The notes under the pieces are model-generated. The model saw only the letters and a list, made by a program, of their open reading frames with translations. It made no database searches and was not told where the DNA came from. A stretch of 60,242 nucleotides of DNA from assembly GCF_003121485.1 (NCBI RefSeq), contig NZ_QAVX01000028.1, forward strand, positions 1-60,242. The letters are read 5' to 3'. The DNA comes from Dyella sp. C11 (lineage in GTDB: Bacteria > Pseudomonadota > Gammaproteobacteria > Xanthomonadales > Rhodanobacteraceae). Position 1 is the first letter of the stretch; each line of letters starts with the position of its first letter. Of the stretch, positions 24,067-32,698 are shown piece by piece. A program made the position numbers and the translations under genes.

Positions 24067-25626
24067 ATGCGTACGATCTCAATCGCCTCACTCGCCTTCG
24101 CCATCACCCTGGCCCTGGGCACGCTTCCGCTCCACGCCGCCGACACCCCCAAGGACGCCCCCAAATCCGAACAGGGCGACAAGGACAAGAGCGCCGACGA
24201 CAACACACAGCCGACACCACCCGAACACGCGTCCGTCACCAAACACAGCGTGCGCGTAGGCAACCGCACCATCAGCTACACCGCAACGGCGGGACGCCTC
24301 ACCATTCGCGATGAGAAGGGCAAGCCGACGGTGAGCTTCTTCTATGTCGCGTACACGGCGGATGGCAGCAAGGACAAGAAGCGCCCGGTCACGTTCTTCT
24401 ACAACGGCGGTCCGGGCTCCTCATCCATGTGGCTGCACATGGGTTCATTTGGCCCGGTACGCGTGGCCAACGATGGTGACAAGCCGATTCCACCCGCGCC
24501 CTATCACTGGGTGCCGAACGACCAGAGCCTGCTCGACAAGACCGACCTCGTCTTCATCGATGCGCCGGGCACGGGTTACTCGCGACTCGTCGGCAAGGCG
24601 GAAGGCAAGGATGTGTGGGGCGTGGACCAGGACGCGGATGCGTTCACCAAATTCATCACGCGCTATGTCAGCGTCAACAATCGCTGGAACTCGCCCAAGT
24701 TCCTGTTTGGCGAAAGCTACGGCACCACGCGTTCGGCGGTGCTGGTGAAGTCGCTGCAGGACGCAGGCATGGAGTTCAACGGCGTCGTGCTGATGTCGTC
24801 CATCCTCGATTTCTCCGTGGCGGCGCCCGGCATCGACCACGGCTACGTCGTCAATCTGCCCACGGAAGCGGCCATTGCCTGGTATCACAACAAGGTGCCG
24901 AACAAGCCCGCGGACATCAAAACCTTCCTTGCCGAGGTGCGCCGCTTTGCGTCGGGTGACTACACGCTGGCACTGGCCAAGGGCGATGCCATCGACCCGG
25001 CCGAAGCCGATCGCGTGGCCAACCAGATGAGTCGCTATCTTGGCCTGTCGCCGCAGTACATCAAGGAAGCGAACCTGCGCGTGAATCCCAGCCGATTCCG
25101 CAAGGAACTGCTGCGAGACCAGCGATTGACGGTCGGACGTCTGGACGGCCGTTTCCAGGGCATCGACCCTGACGCCGCCGGTGAAACGCCTGATGGCGAC
25201 ACTGCCAGCGACGCCATCACGGGCGCCTACGTGGCCGCGTTCAATCAATATGCGGCGAACGAGCTGAAGTTCACCGACGATCGCGCCTACCTTCCCAACA
25301 ACTACGGCGCCATCGGCCGCAACTGGGACTGGAAGCGCAAGAAAAACGGCGGCTGGTTGCAGGCCACCTATGTGGGCGACGACCTGGGCGACGCCATGCG
25401 CCGCAACCCGCATCTGAAGGTATTTTCCGCGAACGGTTACTATGACCTGGCCACGCCGTTCTACGCGACCGAGTTCGACCTGACCCATCTCGGGCTGGAG
25501 CCGGCGGAACGCAAGAACGTCACTTACGGCTTTTATCCTTCCGGTCACATGATCTATCTCGATCAGACTTCGCTGGAAGAAGCGAAGGCCGACCTTTCCC
25601 GTTTCTACGATGATGCCGCACCGTGA
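24067..25626 (+). CDS. Secreted serine carboxypeptidase-like protein (S10 family), copy 2
   Basis: A 519-residue paralogue of the preceding protein with its own signal peptide (ISIASLAFAITLALGTLPLH). A Lys/Asp/Thr-rich linker follows. The triad is S217 in FGESYGTTRS, D460 in NGYYDLATPF and H494 in PSGHMIYLD. The start at 24067 is supported by CAGGAAAT upstream and by the signal peptide; the frame extends upstream only through repeat sequence. The stop overlaps the GTG of the following phosphoesterase gene by 4 bp, so the two are translationally coupled. Confidence 0.9.
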   Translation: MRTISIASLAFAITLALGTLPLHAADTPKDAPKSEQGDKDKSADDNTQPTPPEHASVTKHSVRVGNRTISYTATAGRLTIRDEKGKPTVSFFYVAYTADGSKDKKRPVTFFYNGGPGSSSMWLHMGSFGPVRVANDGDKPIPPAPYHWVPNDQSLLDKTDLVFIDAPGTGYSRLVGKAEGKDVWGVDQDADAFTKFITRYVSVNNRWNSPKFLFGESYGTTRSAVLVKSLQDAGMEFNGVVLMSSILDFSVAAPGIDHGYVVNLPTEAAIAWYHNKVPNKPADIKTFLAEVRRFASGDYTLALAKGDAIDPAEADRVANQMSRYLGLSPQYIKEANLRVNPSRFRKELLRDQRLTVGRLDGRFQGIDPDAAGETPDGDTASDAITGAYVAAFNQYAANELKFTDDRAYLPNNYGAIGRNWDWKRKKNGGWLQATYVGDDLGDAMRRNPHLKVFSANGYYDLATPFYATEFDLTHLGLEPAERKNVTYGFYPSGHMIYLDQTSLEEAKADLSRFYDDAAP

Positions 25627-27320
25627 GTAAGCTCAATCCCCCGCATTCCCCCGATACCGACGATCAATCACCCGAAGACCCCTCGCGCCGCCGCCTGCTT
25701 GGCGGACTGGCGTTGGGTGGCGCGGCCCTGGCCATCGGTGGCACCGAAGCTCTCGCCGCCGCTGGCAAGGGCACGGCGTCGTCTGTCGCGCCCGCCGCCA
25801 TCGACGAAGCACTGCGCAAGCAGGTTCAGCAGGTGGTGGTGATCTATCTGGAGAACCGCAGCTTCAACAACCTGTTCGCCAACTTCCCCGGCGTGGAAAA
25901 GCCGCTCAGCGCGCTCAAGCCCGAGGAATACCTGCAGCGCGACCGCGACGGTTCCGTGCTGAAAAACCTGCCGCCGATCTGGCACGGCATGGCGCCGCAC
26001 AAGCAGACGGTGAACCACCGCGACTACCAGGTGATGCAGGAAGATCTGCTCGGCCTGCCGAACGCGCCGTGGGCACTGCGCACCGGCAGTGGCGAACCGC
26101 TGCCGCACGGCGTGGTGACGCGTGACTTGGTGCATGCGTTCTACGAGAACCAGCGCCAGATCAACGGCGGCAAGAACGATGGCTTCGTCGCCTGGGGCGA
26201 TACCGGCGCCATGGTGATGGGCCACTACGACGACAGCGCATCCAACCTGCGTCTGTGGCAGCTCGCGCGCCAGTACACGCTGTGCGACAACTGGTTCATG
26301 GGCACGTTCGGTGGCTCGTTCCTCAACCACCAATACCTGGTAGCTGCGCAACCGCCGTTCTATCCCGATGCGGACAAGAGCCCTGCGCAGTTCAACATCG
26401 CCGTGACCGAAAGCGGCAAGGCGGACGATCCGCGCCTGAAGCTTTCCCACGAATCGCCCACCAGTGCGATGGAAGGCAAGCCGAAGTTCGCTTCGCGCAG
26501 CCAGCTCACGCCCGACTTCTGGGCCGTGAACACCATGATGCCGCCGTACCAGCCGACCAGCACGCAATCGGGCAAGAACCCGCTGCTCGCCGCGGGAGAC
26601 AGCCCCAATGCGTTGCCGCCGCAGGTGCACAAGAACATCGGCGACATGCTTTCCGCCAAGAACGTGGATTGGGCGTGGTACGCCGGTGCGTGGCAGATGG
26701 CGCTGGATGGCAAGGGCGACGGCGACGAACACCAGTTCCCGCAACGTCCGAATTTCCAGATCCATCACCAGCCGCTGAACTACTTCAAGAGTCTCGCGCC
26801 CGGCACGGAAGCGCGTGCAAAGCACCTGCGCGATGGCGGCGTGGGCGAAACGTCGAAGACGAATCGCTTCATCGCCGATATCGAAGCCAATCGCCTGCCC
26901 GCCGTGAGCTTCTACAAGCCGCAGGGCGATCTCAACATGCACGCCGGTTATTCGGACGTGGATACGGGCGACCGTCATGTCATGGCCATCGTCGACGCCT
27001 TGCAGAAATCGCCCTCGTGGAAACACACGCTGCTGGTCATCACCGTCGACGAAAACGGCGGCTGGTGGGATCACGTGGCACCACCCAAGGGCGACCGCTG
27101 GGGACCGGGCTCGCGCATTCCCGCGCTGGTCGTGTCACCGCTGGCCAAGAAGGGCCACGTGGATCACACGATCTACGACACGGGCTCCATTGCGCGTTTC
27201 CTCACGCGCCGTTTCGGCCTGGAGAAACTGCCCGGCCTCACCATGCGCGAAGAGGCCATGATCGCCGCCGGTGGCCCGCCGCCCGGCGACCTGACCAACG
27301 CGCTGGATCTCGGCGTGTAA
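25623..27320 (+). CDS. Tat-exported phosphoesterase, acid phosphatase/phospholipase C type
   Basis: A 565-residue protein of the PF04185-like phosphoesterase family (AcpA acid phosphatases and phospholipases C). A twin-arginine signal, SRRRLLGGLALGGAALAIGG, lies at residues 21-40. The catalytic N-terminal motif is VVVIYLENRSFNNLF (E77, N78), and the metal-binding C-terminal region reads TLLVITVDENGGWWDHVAPP. The expected reaction is hydrolysis of phosphomonoesters or phospholipid head groups in the periplasm or outside. AcpA-type acid phosphatase is my preferred reading. It starts at a GTG inside the stop of the second S10 gene. Confidence 0.86.
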   Translation: MSKLNPPHSPDTDDQSPEDPSRRRLLGGLALGGAALAIGGTEALAAAGKGTASSVAPAAIDEALRKQVQQVVVIYLENRSFNNLFANFPGVEKPLSALKPEEYLQRDRDGSVLKNLPPIWHGMAPHKQTVNHRDYQVMQEDLLGLPNAPWALRTGSGEPLPHGVVTRDLVHAFYENQRQINGGKNDGFVAWGDTGAMVMGHYDDSASNLRLWQLARQYTLCDNWFMGTFGGSFLNHQYLVAAQPPFYPDADKSPAQFNIAVTESGKADDPRLKLSHESPTSAMEGKPKFASRSQLTPDFWAVNTMMPPYQPTSTQSGKNPLLAAGDSPNALPPQVHKNIGDMLSAKNVDWAWYAGAWQMALDGKGDGDEHQFPQRPNFQIHHQPLNYFKSLAPGTEARAKHLRDGGVGETSKTNRFIADIEANRLPAVSFYKPQGDLNMHAGYSDVDTGDRHVMAIVDALQKSPSWKHTLLVITVDENGGWWDHVAPPKGDRWGPGSRIPALVVSPLAKKGHVDHTIYDTGSIARFLTRRFGLEKLPGLTMREEAMIAAGGPPPGDLTNALDLGV

Positions 27321-27333
27321 ACCGGAACCCCTC

Positions 27334-27407
27334 TGTGGGAGCGCACCCTGTGCGCGACAGTCCTTGCCTGAGGGTGAGGCCAGTCGCGCACAGGGTGCGC
27401 TCCCACA
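27334..27407. repeat. Large perfect palindromic repeat (GAGCGCACCCTGTGCGC family)
   Basis: Arms 27334-27358 and 27383-27407 are exact 25-bp reverse complements (TGTGGGAGCGCACC...GCGCGAC) around a 24-nt loop. It lies just after the phosphoesterase gene. It may act as a 3' transcript stabiliser or terminator-like structure. Close relatives lie at 27975-28056, 39423-39503, 53937-54003 and 56791-56859. Confidence 0.9.
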
Positions 27408-27511
27408 AGGAAAAATGCGCGAGATCCGACACGGCGCCGGGACTTCGCACGAACGATCCGCTCACATGCCCGGTGACATACTCCGCCCGCCATTCTAGGG
27501 AGAGAGTCACC

Positions 27512-27829
27512 ATGCGCCACCATGCTCTGCTTTTCGCCGCACTCGCCTCACTTGCTGCCTCCGCTGCCTATGCGCAGTCGGGACTGGGCAATATCGCCAA
27601 CCAGGCGCAGATGCAGCTGAAGAACTTCGACATTGCCGACAAGAACAAGGACGGCTTGTTGACGAAGGAGGAAGCCGAGAATGGCCCGGTACCCTTCATC
27701 CGCGCGCACTTCGACGCCATCGACAAGAATCATCGCGGCGCGGTGTCGAAGCAGGATGTGATCGAGTATGTGCAGTCGTTGCAGCGAGGCCGGTCGGCAG
27801 AACCAGCGGCCGCAGCTTCGACGCATTGA
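27512..27829 (+). CDS. Secreted EF-hand protein
   Basis: A 105-residue exported protein with signal peptide RHHALLFAALASLAASAAYA. One canonical 12-residue EF-hand loop, DKNKDGLLTKEE at residues 43-54, has all calcium ligands. The second, DKNHRGAVSKQD at 71-82, is degenerate: Arg replaces the usual Asp/Asn at loop position 5, and position 12 is Asp. So one strong calcium site is expected. AGGGAGAG precedes the ATG. A calcium-dependent partner or sensor among the nearby secreted enzymes is possible but only suggested by proximity. Confidence 0.85.
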   Translation: MRHHALLFAALASLAASAAYAQSGLGNIANQAQMQLKNFDIADKNKDGLLTKEEAENGPVPFIRAHFDAIDKNHRGAVSKQDVIEYVQSLQRGRSAEPAAAASTH

Positions 27830-27909
27830 GGCTGTGAGTTGCTGGCGCCGAGCGCGCCACGACGAGGCACTCAACGAGAGTCGCACATCACACACGCAGC
27901 CCGACTTAA

Positions 27910-27947
27910 CTCCCTCTCCCCGCTGGGGAGAGGGTTGGGGTGAGGGG
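27910..27947. repeat. CTCTCCCC-type palindromic repeat
   Basis: CCCTCTCCCC pairs with GGGGAGAGGG across a GCT centre, with a GGTTGGGGTGAGG extension. Members of this family also lie in the 28583-28779 tandem block, near 32593-32628 and at 49560-49600, always between genes. Confidence 0.75.
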
Positions 27948-27974
27948 TCAGCCCCGCGATACCTTTCCCGTCTC

Positions 27975-28056
27975 TGTAGGAGCGCACCCTGTGCGCGACA
28001 ACCTCACAACGCGATACAGCGACACGGCGCGGTCGCGCACAAGATGCGCTCCTACA
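27975..28056. repeat. Palindromic repeat (GAGCGCACCCTGTGCGC family), near-perfect
   Basis: The left arm 27975-27999 and right arm 28032-28056 match with one or two differences (CCCTG against CAAGAT). The loop is 32 nt. It is the same family as 27334-27407, only about 570 bp away. Confidence 0.85.
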
Positions 28057-28582
28057 AGGGAACGTGGCGACATGGATCGAGGCGCGGGCAAGCCCTGAGT
28101 GTCGCTTTCGCTTTTTGCTTTGGCTCTTTCCCGGGGGCCCCGTATGACAGCGGCGGGCGGGTGAAGGATCAGCCCGCAGGGTGGCTGGCATGGATGCCAG
28201 CCAGTTTGTCGTCAGGGCAGGATGCCCTGTCGACAAACCCCGTAACCCGCACGCGAACCTGGAGGCCGAAGGCCGGAAGGCGCGTCATCCGGGGTGCCCT
28301 TCTCTTTGGTTACTTTCTGACGCGAAGCTAATCCCCGTGGGACTTGGGCAAGCAAGGGAAAGTGACCCGGCCTCCGGCAGGAGGTCGGAAGCCCGCGGCA
28401 GGCGAGCCAGGTTGCGGAGAAGCTGCAATCGAGCGACAAGCCAAAGGCAAAGTCACTGGATTACCGGCCTGTGGGCCGTTGAAAAGCGCCTCCGGCCTAC
28501 GCCGGGATGACAGTGAGGGGATAGCGAGGTCATCGCAAGAATGGCCGTAGGCGCAGGAAACGTGACCGCGAGCACCTTCCCC

Positions 28583-28779
28583 TTACCCCAACCCTCTCCC
28601 CAGAGGGGAGAGGGAGCAAAAGCAGGCACGACGAATAGAAAGGGTGAGGCTAGGTTGACCCCTCACCCCAACCCTCTCCCCAGAGGGGAGAGGGAGCAAA
28701 AGCAGGCACGACGAATAGAAAGGGTGAGGCTAGGTTGACTCCTCACCCCAACCCTCTCCCCGGCGGAGACAGGGAGCAA
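28583..28779. repeat. Tandem 80-bp duplication carrying a CTCTCCCC palindrome
   Basis: The block starting CAGAGGGGAGAGGGAGCAAA at 28601 recurs exactly at 28681, so the period is 80 bp. Two full copies are followed by a diverged partial third up to about 28779 (CGGCGGAGACAGGGAGCAAA). Each unit contains a palindrome plus an identical 40-bp non-palindromic spacer. The two full copies are almost identical, which implies a recent duplication. Confidence 0.9.
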
Positions 28780-28868
28780 AAAGCGGCGCCGGCGGGGTGA
28801 CCATCCGCACCCGCGGCCACCACCCCACCAATGGCATACTCGGGATTCCCGCTTTTGGAGTTCCCCCG

Positions 28869-30731
28869 ATGCGCCCGTTCCACGTCCTCGCCTTCGGCGC
28901 CCTCGCGCTGCCGCTGAGCGCCTTTGCCGCTGATCCGCATTCCTACGCCCAGCCCGACCAGGTCCGCGTGACTCATCTGGACCTGGATCTGAAGGTCGAT
29001 TTTCCGCACAAGGAACTCGACGGCCAGGCCACGCTGAAGCTGGACTGGAAGGACCCCAAGGCCCAGTCGCTGGTGCTCGATACCCGCGACCTGAAGATCG
29101 CCAGCATCGAAGGCATCGACGCGGCCGGCAAGGCGAGCGCGCTGAAGTACGCGCTGGCGCCGAGCGACAAGGAGCTGGGCAGCAAGCTCACCATTGCCAC
29201 GCCGCAGCATCCGGCGCAGGTGCGCATCACCTACTCCACCGCACCGACGGCATCGGGCCTGCAGTGGCTCACGCCGGAACAGACGGCGGACAAGAAGCTG
29301 CCCTTCATGTTCTCGCAGTCCGAATCCATCCACGCTCGCTCGTGGGTGCCGCTGCAGGATTCGCCGGCCATCCGCTTCACCTACAACGCCCGCGTCACCG
29401 CACCGAAGGATGTGCGCGTAGTGATGAGCGCGCTCAATGATGCCAACCATCCGCTCGATGGCAGCTTCAGCTTCAACCAGCCGCACCCGATTCCCTCGTA
29501 CCTGCTCGCCATCGCGGCGGGCGACATCGCGGCGAAGGAAACCGGCCCGCGTTCGGCCGTCTATGCGGAGCCGAGCATCGTCGGCAAGGCGGCGAAGGAA
29601 TTCGAGGACACTGAGAAACTGATCAAGACGGCTGAAACCTTGTACGGCCCGTACGCGTGGGGTCGCTACGACCTGCTGGTGCTGCCGCCGTCGTTCCCGT
29701 TCGGCGGCATGGAAAACCCGAACATGACGTTCGCCACGCCGACGCTGCTGGTGGGCGACAAGAGCCTGGTGTCGGTGATCTCGCATGAGCTGGCGCATTC
29801 GTGGTCGGGCAACCTCGTCACCAGCGGCGCATGGCGCGACATCTGGCTCAACGAGGGCTTCACCACCTACGTGCAGGGCCGCATCACGGAAGCGGTGTAC
29901 GGCAAGACGCTGGCCGACGAGGAAGCACTGATTTCCGCGCGCGGCCTGCAGAAGTCCATCAAGGACAACGCCATTCCGGAAAATGCGCAGCGTCTCGCAC
30001 CCACGCCCGGCATCGGCGCCGACGACTCGATCTCCGAAGTGCCGTACGACAAGGGCAGCTGGTTCCTGCGTACGCTGGAACAGCGCTTTGGCCGCGAAAC
30101 GTTCGATGCGTACCTGAAGGGCTATTTCGCGCACTTCGCGTTCCAGAGCATCACCACGGAACAGATGCTCGATTACCTGAAGGCGAATCTGTTCGACAAG
30201 AACCCGGGCAAGATGAGCTGGGATGAAGTGAAGCAGTGGGTGTACGACCCGGGCATTCCGAAGGATGCACCGCTGCCGGATTCGCCGCGCTTCAACGCGA
30301 TCGACAAGGAGCGCACATCCTTCCTTGCCGGCTCGCTCGCCGCCGACAAGCTCGATGCGAAGGGCTGGAACACGCAGGAATGGATGTACTTCCTCGATGG
30401 CCTGCCGGACGTGACGCCGCTGGACAAGATCAAGCAGATCGACGCCGCGTGGCATCTCACCGGCACGCCGAATGCCGAGATCGGCATGCGCTGGTACAGC
30501 CATGCCATCGCCGCGGGTGACAAGGATGTGTGGCCGGCAGCTGCCGAGCACATGACGCGCATTGGCCGCCTGTATCTCACGCTGCCGCTGTACAAGGCCT
30601 TCGTGAAGACGCCGGACGGTCTCGCCTACGCGCAGCAGGTTTATGCGAAGGCCAAGAGTGGCTACCACCCGCTGACGCAGCAGGCTGTCGAGTCGATCTT
30701 CGAGAAAGCGAAGAAGAACAGCAGCAAGTAA
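28869..30731 (+). CDS. Secreted M1-family zinc aminopeptidase
   Basis: A 620-residue enzyme with a signal peptide (RPFHVLAFGALALPLSAFAA). The exopeptidase motif GGMENPNMTF lies before the zinc site HELAH at residues 306-310, with E329 in WLNEGFTTYVQGR, the expected spacing. The size and C-terminal helical domain resemble leukotriene-A4-hydrolase-like aminopeptidases rather than PepN. Expected role: releasing N-terminal residues from peptides in the periplasm. TTTGGAG lies 8 bases before the ATG at 28869; the frame continues upstream into repeats, so longer starts are rejected. Confidence 0.92.
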   Translation: MRPFHVLAFGALALPLSAFAADPHSYAQPDQVRVTHLDLDLKVDFPHKELDGQATLKLDWKDPKAQSLVLDTRDLKIASIEGIDAAGKASALKYALAPSDKELGSKLTIATPQHPAQVRITYSTAPTASGLQWLTPEQTADKKLPFMFSQSESIHARSWVPLQDSPAIRFTYNARVTAPKDVRVVMSALNDANHPLDGSFSFNQPHPIPSYLLAIAAGDIAAKETGPRSAVYAEPSIVGKAAKEFEDTEKLIKTAETLYGPYAWGRYDLLVLPPSFPFGGMENPNMTFATPTLLVGDKSLVSVISHELAHSWSGNLVTSGAWRDIWLNEGFTTYVQGRITEAVYGKTLADEEALISARGLQKSIKDNAIPENAQRLAPTPGIGADDSISEVPYDKGSWFLRTLEQRFGRETFDAYLKGYFAHFAFQSITTEQMLDYLKANLFDKNPGKMSWDEVKQWVYDPGIPKDAPLPDSPRFNAIDKERTSFLAGSLAADKLDAKGWNTQEWMYFLDGLPDVTPLDKIKQIDAAWHLTGTPNAEIGMRWYSHAIAAGDKDVWPAAAEHMTRIGRLYLTLPLYKAFVKTPDGLAYAQQVYAKAKSGYHPLTQQAVESIFEKAKKNSSK

Positions 30732-30737
30732 GCCGCA

Positions 30738-30767
30738 CGCGCGCCTCCTTGCAAAAGGAGGCGCGCG
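30738..30767 (+). terminator. Strong GNRA-capped hairpin after the M1 aminopeptidase gene
   Basis: A perfect 13-bp GC-rich stem (30738-30750 with 30755-30767) is closed by a GCAA tetraloop, 7 bp after the stop codon. No U-tract follows, so it may be a processing or stability element rather than a classic intrinsic terminator. The alpha/beta hydrolase gene begins 40 bp later on the same strand. Confidence 0.7.
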
Positions 30768-30806
30768 ACGCCATCGATAGCCGCGTTCCCCATTACTGGT
30801 TTGCTT

Positions 30807-31814
30807 ATGGCCACCAAGAAATCGACGACCGTCACCACGCCCGCCTCGACGCGCCCGCTCTGGCAGCGGCTTGCCTTGCGGCGATTGAAATTCCTCGGCG
30901 TCGTGGCGCTTGTGCTCGTCGTCCTGCTGGGTGGTTCCTACCTGTTCGCGCCGCAGTGGCTGATGACCGCCGACTTCAAGCGCCAGGCCATGGCCGCGCA
31001 CGTGGAAAAGCATTCCGTGCAGGTGGGCGACACCAAATGGGTGTACTACGAAGGCGGCGAAGGTCCCACCATCCTGATGCTGCACGGTTTTGCCGCCAGC
31101 AAGGAGGTGTGGCTCAAGCAGCTGGAACTGCTGTCGCCGCATTTCCACGTGATCGCGCCTGATCTCCCGGGCTGGGGCGAATCCACGCGCGTGGATGGCG
31201 CCAGCTACAACATCGATGCACAGGTGGCACGCCTGCAGGGCTTCATCGATACGCTGCATCTGGGCAAGGTGATCTTGGTCGGTCACTCGATGGGCGGCGC
31301 CATTGCCGGCGTGTACGCCGCTGAGCATCCCGATCACGTGGCCGAACTGGCACTGCTCGATTCGTTTGGCCTGAAGTACAACGAGAACGACTTCTCGCGC
31401 CTGGCCATGTCCGGCACGAATCCGTTCGTGTTCGACAACCGCGAGCAGTTTGCGAAGGCCACGGGGTGGGCATTCGTGAAGCCGCTGGATATTCCTGGCC
31501 GCTTCCAGGACGTGCTGATCAAGCGCAACCAGGACAGCCGTGCCTTCATCGACCGCACGTTCACCGAGCTGCGCGATCCGTCGCAGTACCTGTCGCTGCA
31601 GAATCGCCTTGACCAACTGCAGATGCCGGTGCTTGGCATGTGGTGCCACGACGACAAGATCATCGACGTATCCGCGCTGGACAACTTGCGCAACGGCCTG
31701 AAGAACGCCGGCGCCATCAGCACCAGCATGCTGATGGGCTGCAACCACATGCCCATCGTCGAGAAGCCGGACGAGACGGCGCGCATCATCACGCAGTTCG
31801 CCCTTTCGCACTGA
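30807..31814 (+). CDS. Membrane-anchored alpha/beta hydrolase
   Basis: A 335-residue protein. An N-terminal cytoplasmic basic stretch and one helix (about residues 29-47, LGVVALVLVVLLGG) anchor it. The hydrolase core has ILMLHGFAASKEVW (HG oxyanion motif), nucleophile elbow VGHSMGG (Ser about 161), acid MWCHDDKIIDVS and His in GCNHMPIVEKP. It resembles lipases/esterases and C-C bond hydrolases of the same fold; the substrate is not evident. The start is the ATG at 30807; a TTG six bases earlier is less likely. No good ribosome site is seen, so it may depend on the upstream M1 gene. Confidence 0.85.
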   Translation: MATKKSTTVTTPASTRPLWQRLALRRLKFLGVVALVLVVLLGGSYLFAPQWLMTADFKRQAMAAHVEKHSVQVGDTKWVYYEGGEGPTILMLHGFAASKEVWLKQLELLSPHFHVIAPDLPGWGESTRVDGASYNIDAQVARLQGFIDTLHLGKVILVGHSMGGAIAGVYAAEHPDHVAELALLDSFGLKYNENDFSRLAMSGTNPFVFDNREQFAKATGWAFVKPLDIPGRFQDVLIKRNQDSRAFIDRTFTELRDPSQYLSLQNRLDQLQMPVLGMWCHDDKIIDVSALDNLRNGLKNAGAISTSMLMGCNHMPIVEKPDETARIITQFALSH

Positions 31815-31821
31815 AGCAACA

Positions 31822-31848
31822 GGCCGGATGGCGTTCAGCCATCCGGCC
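31822..31848. terminator. Bidirectional hairpin between convergent genes
   Basis: GGCCGGATGGC (31822-31832) and GCCATCCGGCC (31838-31848) form a perfect 11-bp stem with a 5-nt loop. It sits between the stops of the hydrolase (31814) and the methyltransferase-like gene (31863). Neither side has a long T run. Confidence 0.65.
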
Positions 31849-31862
31849 CGTGACGTCCATTG

Positions 31863-32441
31863 TTACAGCACGCCCGGAATCAGCGCCTTCGTTCGCAGCA
31901 TGTACTGCTCGTAGGCGGCACCGAAGCTCTCCCGCATCCAGCGCTCTTCCAGTCGCAGCTTGAACCAGAACGACGCGGCCACGATGGCGACGCAGATCAA
32001 TCCGCGCCATTCGCCAATGGCCATCGCCGTGCCGAAGAACGCCAGCAACAGCCCTGTGTAGATCGGATGGCGCACGAAGCGATACGGGCCACGTTGAATC
32101 AGTTCGTGGTCCTGCTTCACCTGCACCACGGAGCTCCAGTTGCGCCCCAGCACGTAACGCGCCCAGCACGCGAACGCCACGCCGATCCATGTGACAAGTG
32201 CGCCGAGCAACGCCGTTTCCAGCCATGCGGGATACATGCGCTCGCCCAGCCATGAGGCGCGAAACCACTGACCGGGGCCGATCAACCACACCGCGACGGC
32301 CAGCGGCAGCCAGTACTTGAGGATGCGAGGCAACACGCTCTCGCCACGCTGCGCGTTTTTCACGCGCCGCCATCCCCACAACCAGTACAGCCCGAACACC
32401 AGCCAGGCTGTCTTGATGATCCCTTCAATCGGTAGTTCCAT
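31863..32441 (-). CDS. Isoprenylcysteine carboxyl methyltransferase-like membrane protein
   Basis: A 192-residue protein with about five hydrophobic helices. The conserved C-terminal region reads RNWSSVVQVKQDHELIQRGP, YRFVRHPIYTG and RLEERWMRESFGAAYEQYML. This is the SAM-binding signature shared by ICMT, phospholipid methyltransferases and NnrU-like proteins. The methyl acceptor in bacteria is generally unknown. The ATG at 32441 is preferred because GAGGGG lies 7 bases upstream; an ATG at 32447 would touch that site. Confidence 0.8.
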   Translation of the reverse strand: MELPIEGIIKTAWLVFGLYWLWGWRRVKNAQRGESVLPRILKYWLPLAVAVWLIGPGQWFRASWLGERMYPAWLETALLGALVTWIGVAFACWARYVLGRNWSSVVQVKQDHELIQRGPYRFVRHPIYTGLLLAFFGTAMAIGEWRGLICVAIVAASFWFKLRLEERWMRESFGAAYEQYMLRTKALIPGVL

Positions 32442-32592
32442 GACCATTCCCCTCGTGGATGGATTGCCAAAGACTCGGGTCTGAGCGGCGCGACGGCAAG
32501 TGACAGCCGTCACGCGGTCTTTGTGCATGTCTTAGACGTTTGGCCACAAAAGCAGCCGAATGAAACAGGAAAGAAGCAAAGGAACCGTGCAG

Positions 32593-32628
32593 CTCCCTCT
32601 CCCCTGCGGGCGACCCGAAGGGGAGAGG
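32593..32628. repeat. CTCTCCCC-type palindromic repeat
   Basis: CTCCCTCTCCCC and its partner GGGGAGAGG flank a GC-rich centre. It occupies the gap between the methyltransferase-like gene and the stop of the sigma-operon secreted protein. Confidence 0.7.
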
Positions 32629-32698
32629 AAGTAAAAGCGCTCAGCGCTTTCGCTCGAACCAAATCCTTCTCGCGCCCAAAGCTTTCAAGAATGCGAAC

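Larger units (their letters stand above)
27830..28868. other. Repeat-dense gene-free island
   Basis: About 1 kb without a credible gene. From left to right it contains a CTCTCCCC-type palindrome (about 27910-27947), a GAGCGCAC-type palindrome (27975-28056), a structured stretch of about 500 bp with small dyads, a REP-like fragment near 28497, and a tandem 80-bp duplication (28583-28779). The short frames within it have no ribosome sites. The last 50 bp must hold the promoter of the M1 aminopeptidase. Confidence 0.75.

Noticed and set aside
27871-28560. Several ORFs of 60-190 residues in the repeat island
   Set aside because: They run through palindromic repeats, have no ribosome sites and show only low-complexity Arg/Ser-rich products.
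28743-31811. 1022-residue minus-strand ORF
   Set aside because: It is antisense to the M1 aminopeptidase and the hydrolase, which both have catalytic motifs; no features were seen in the antisense product.
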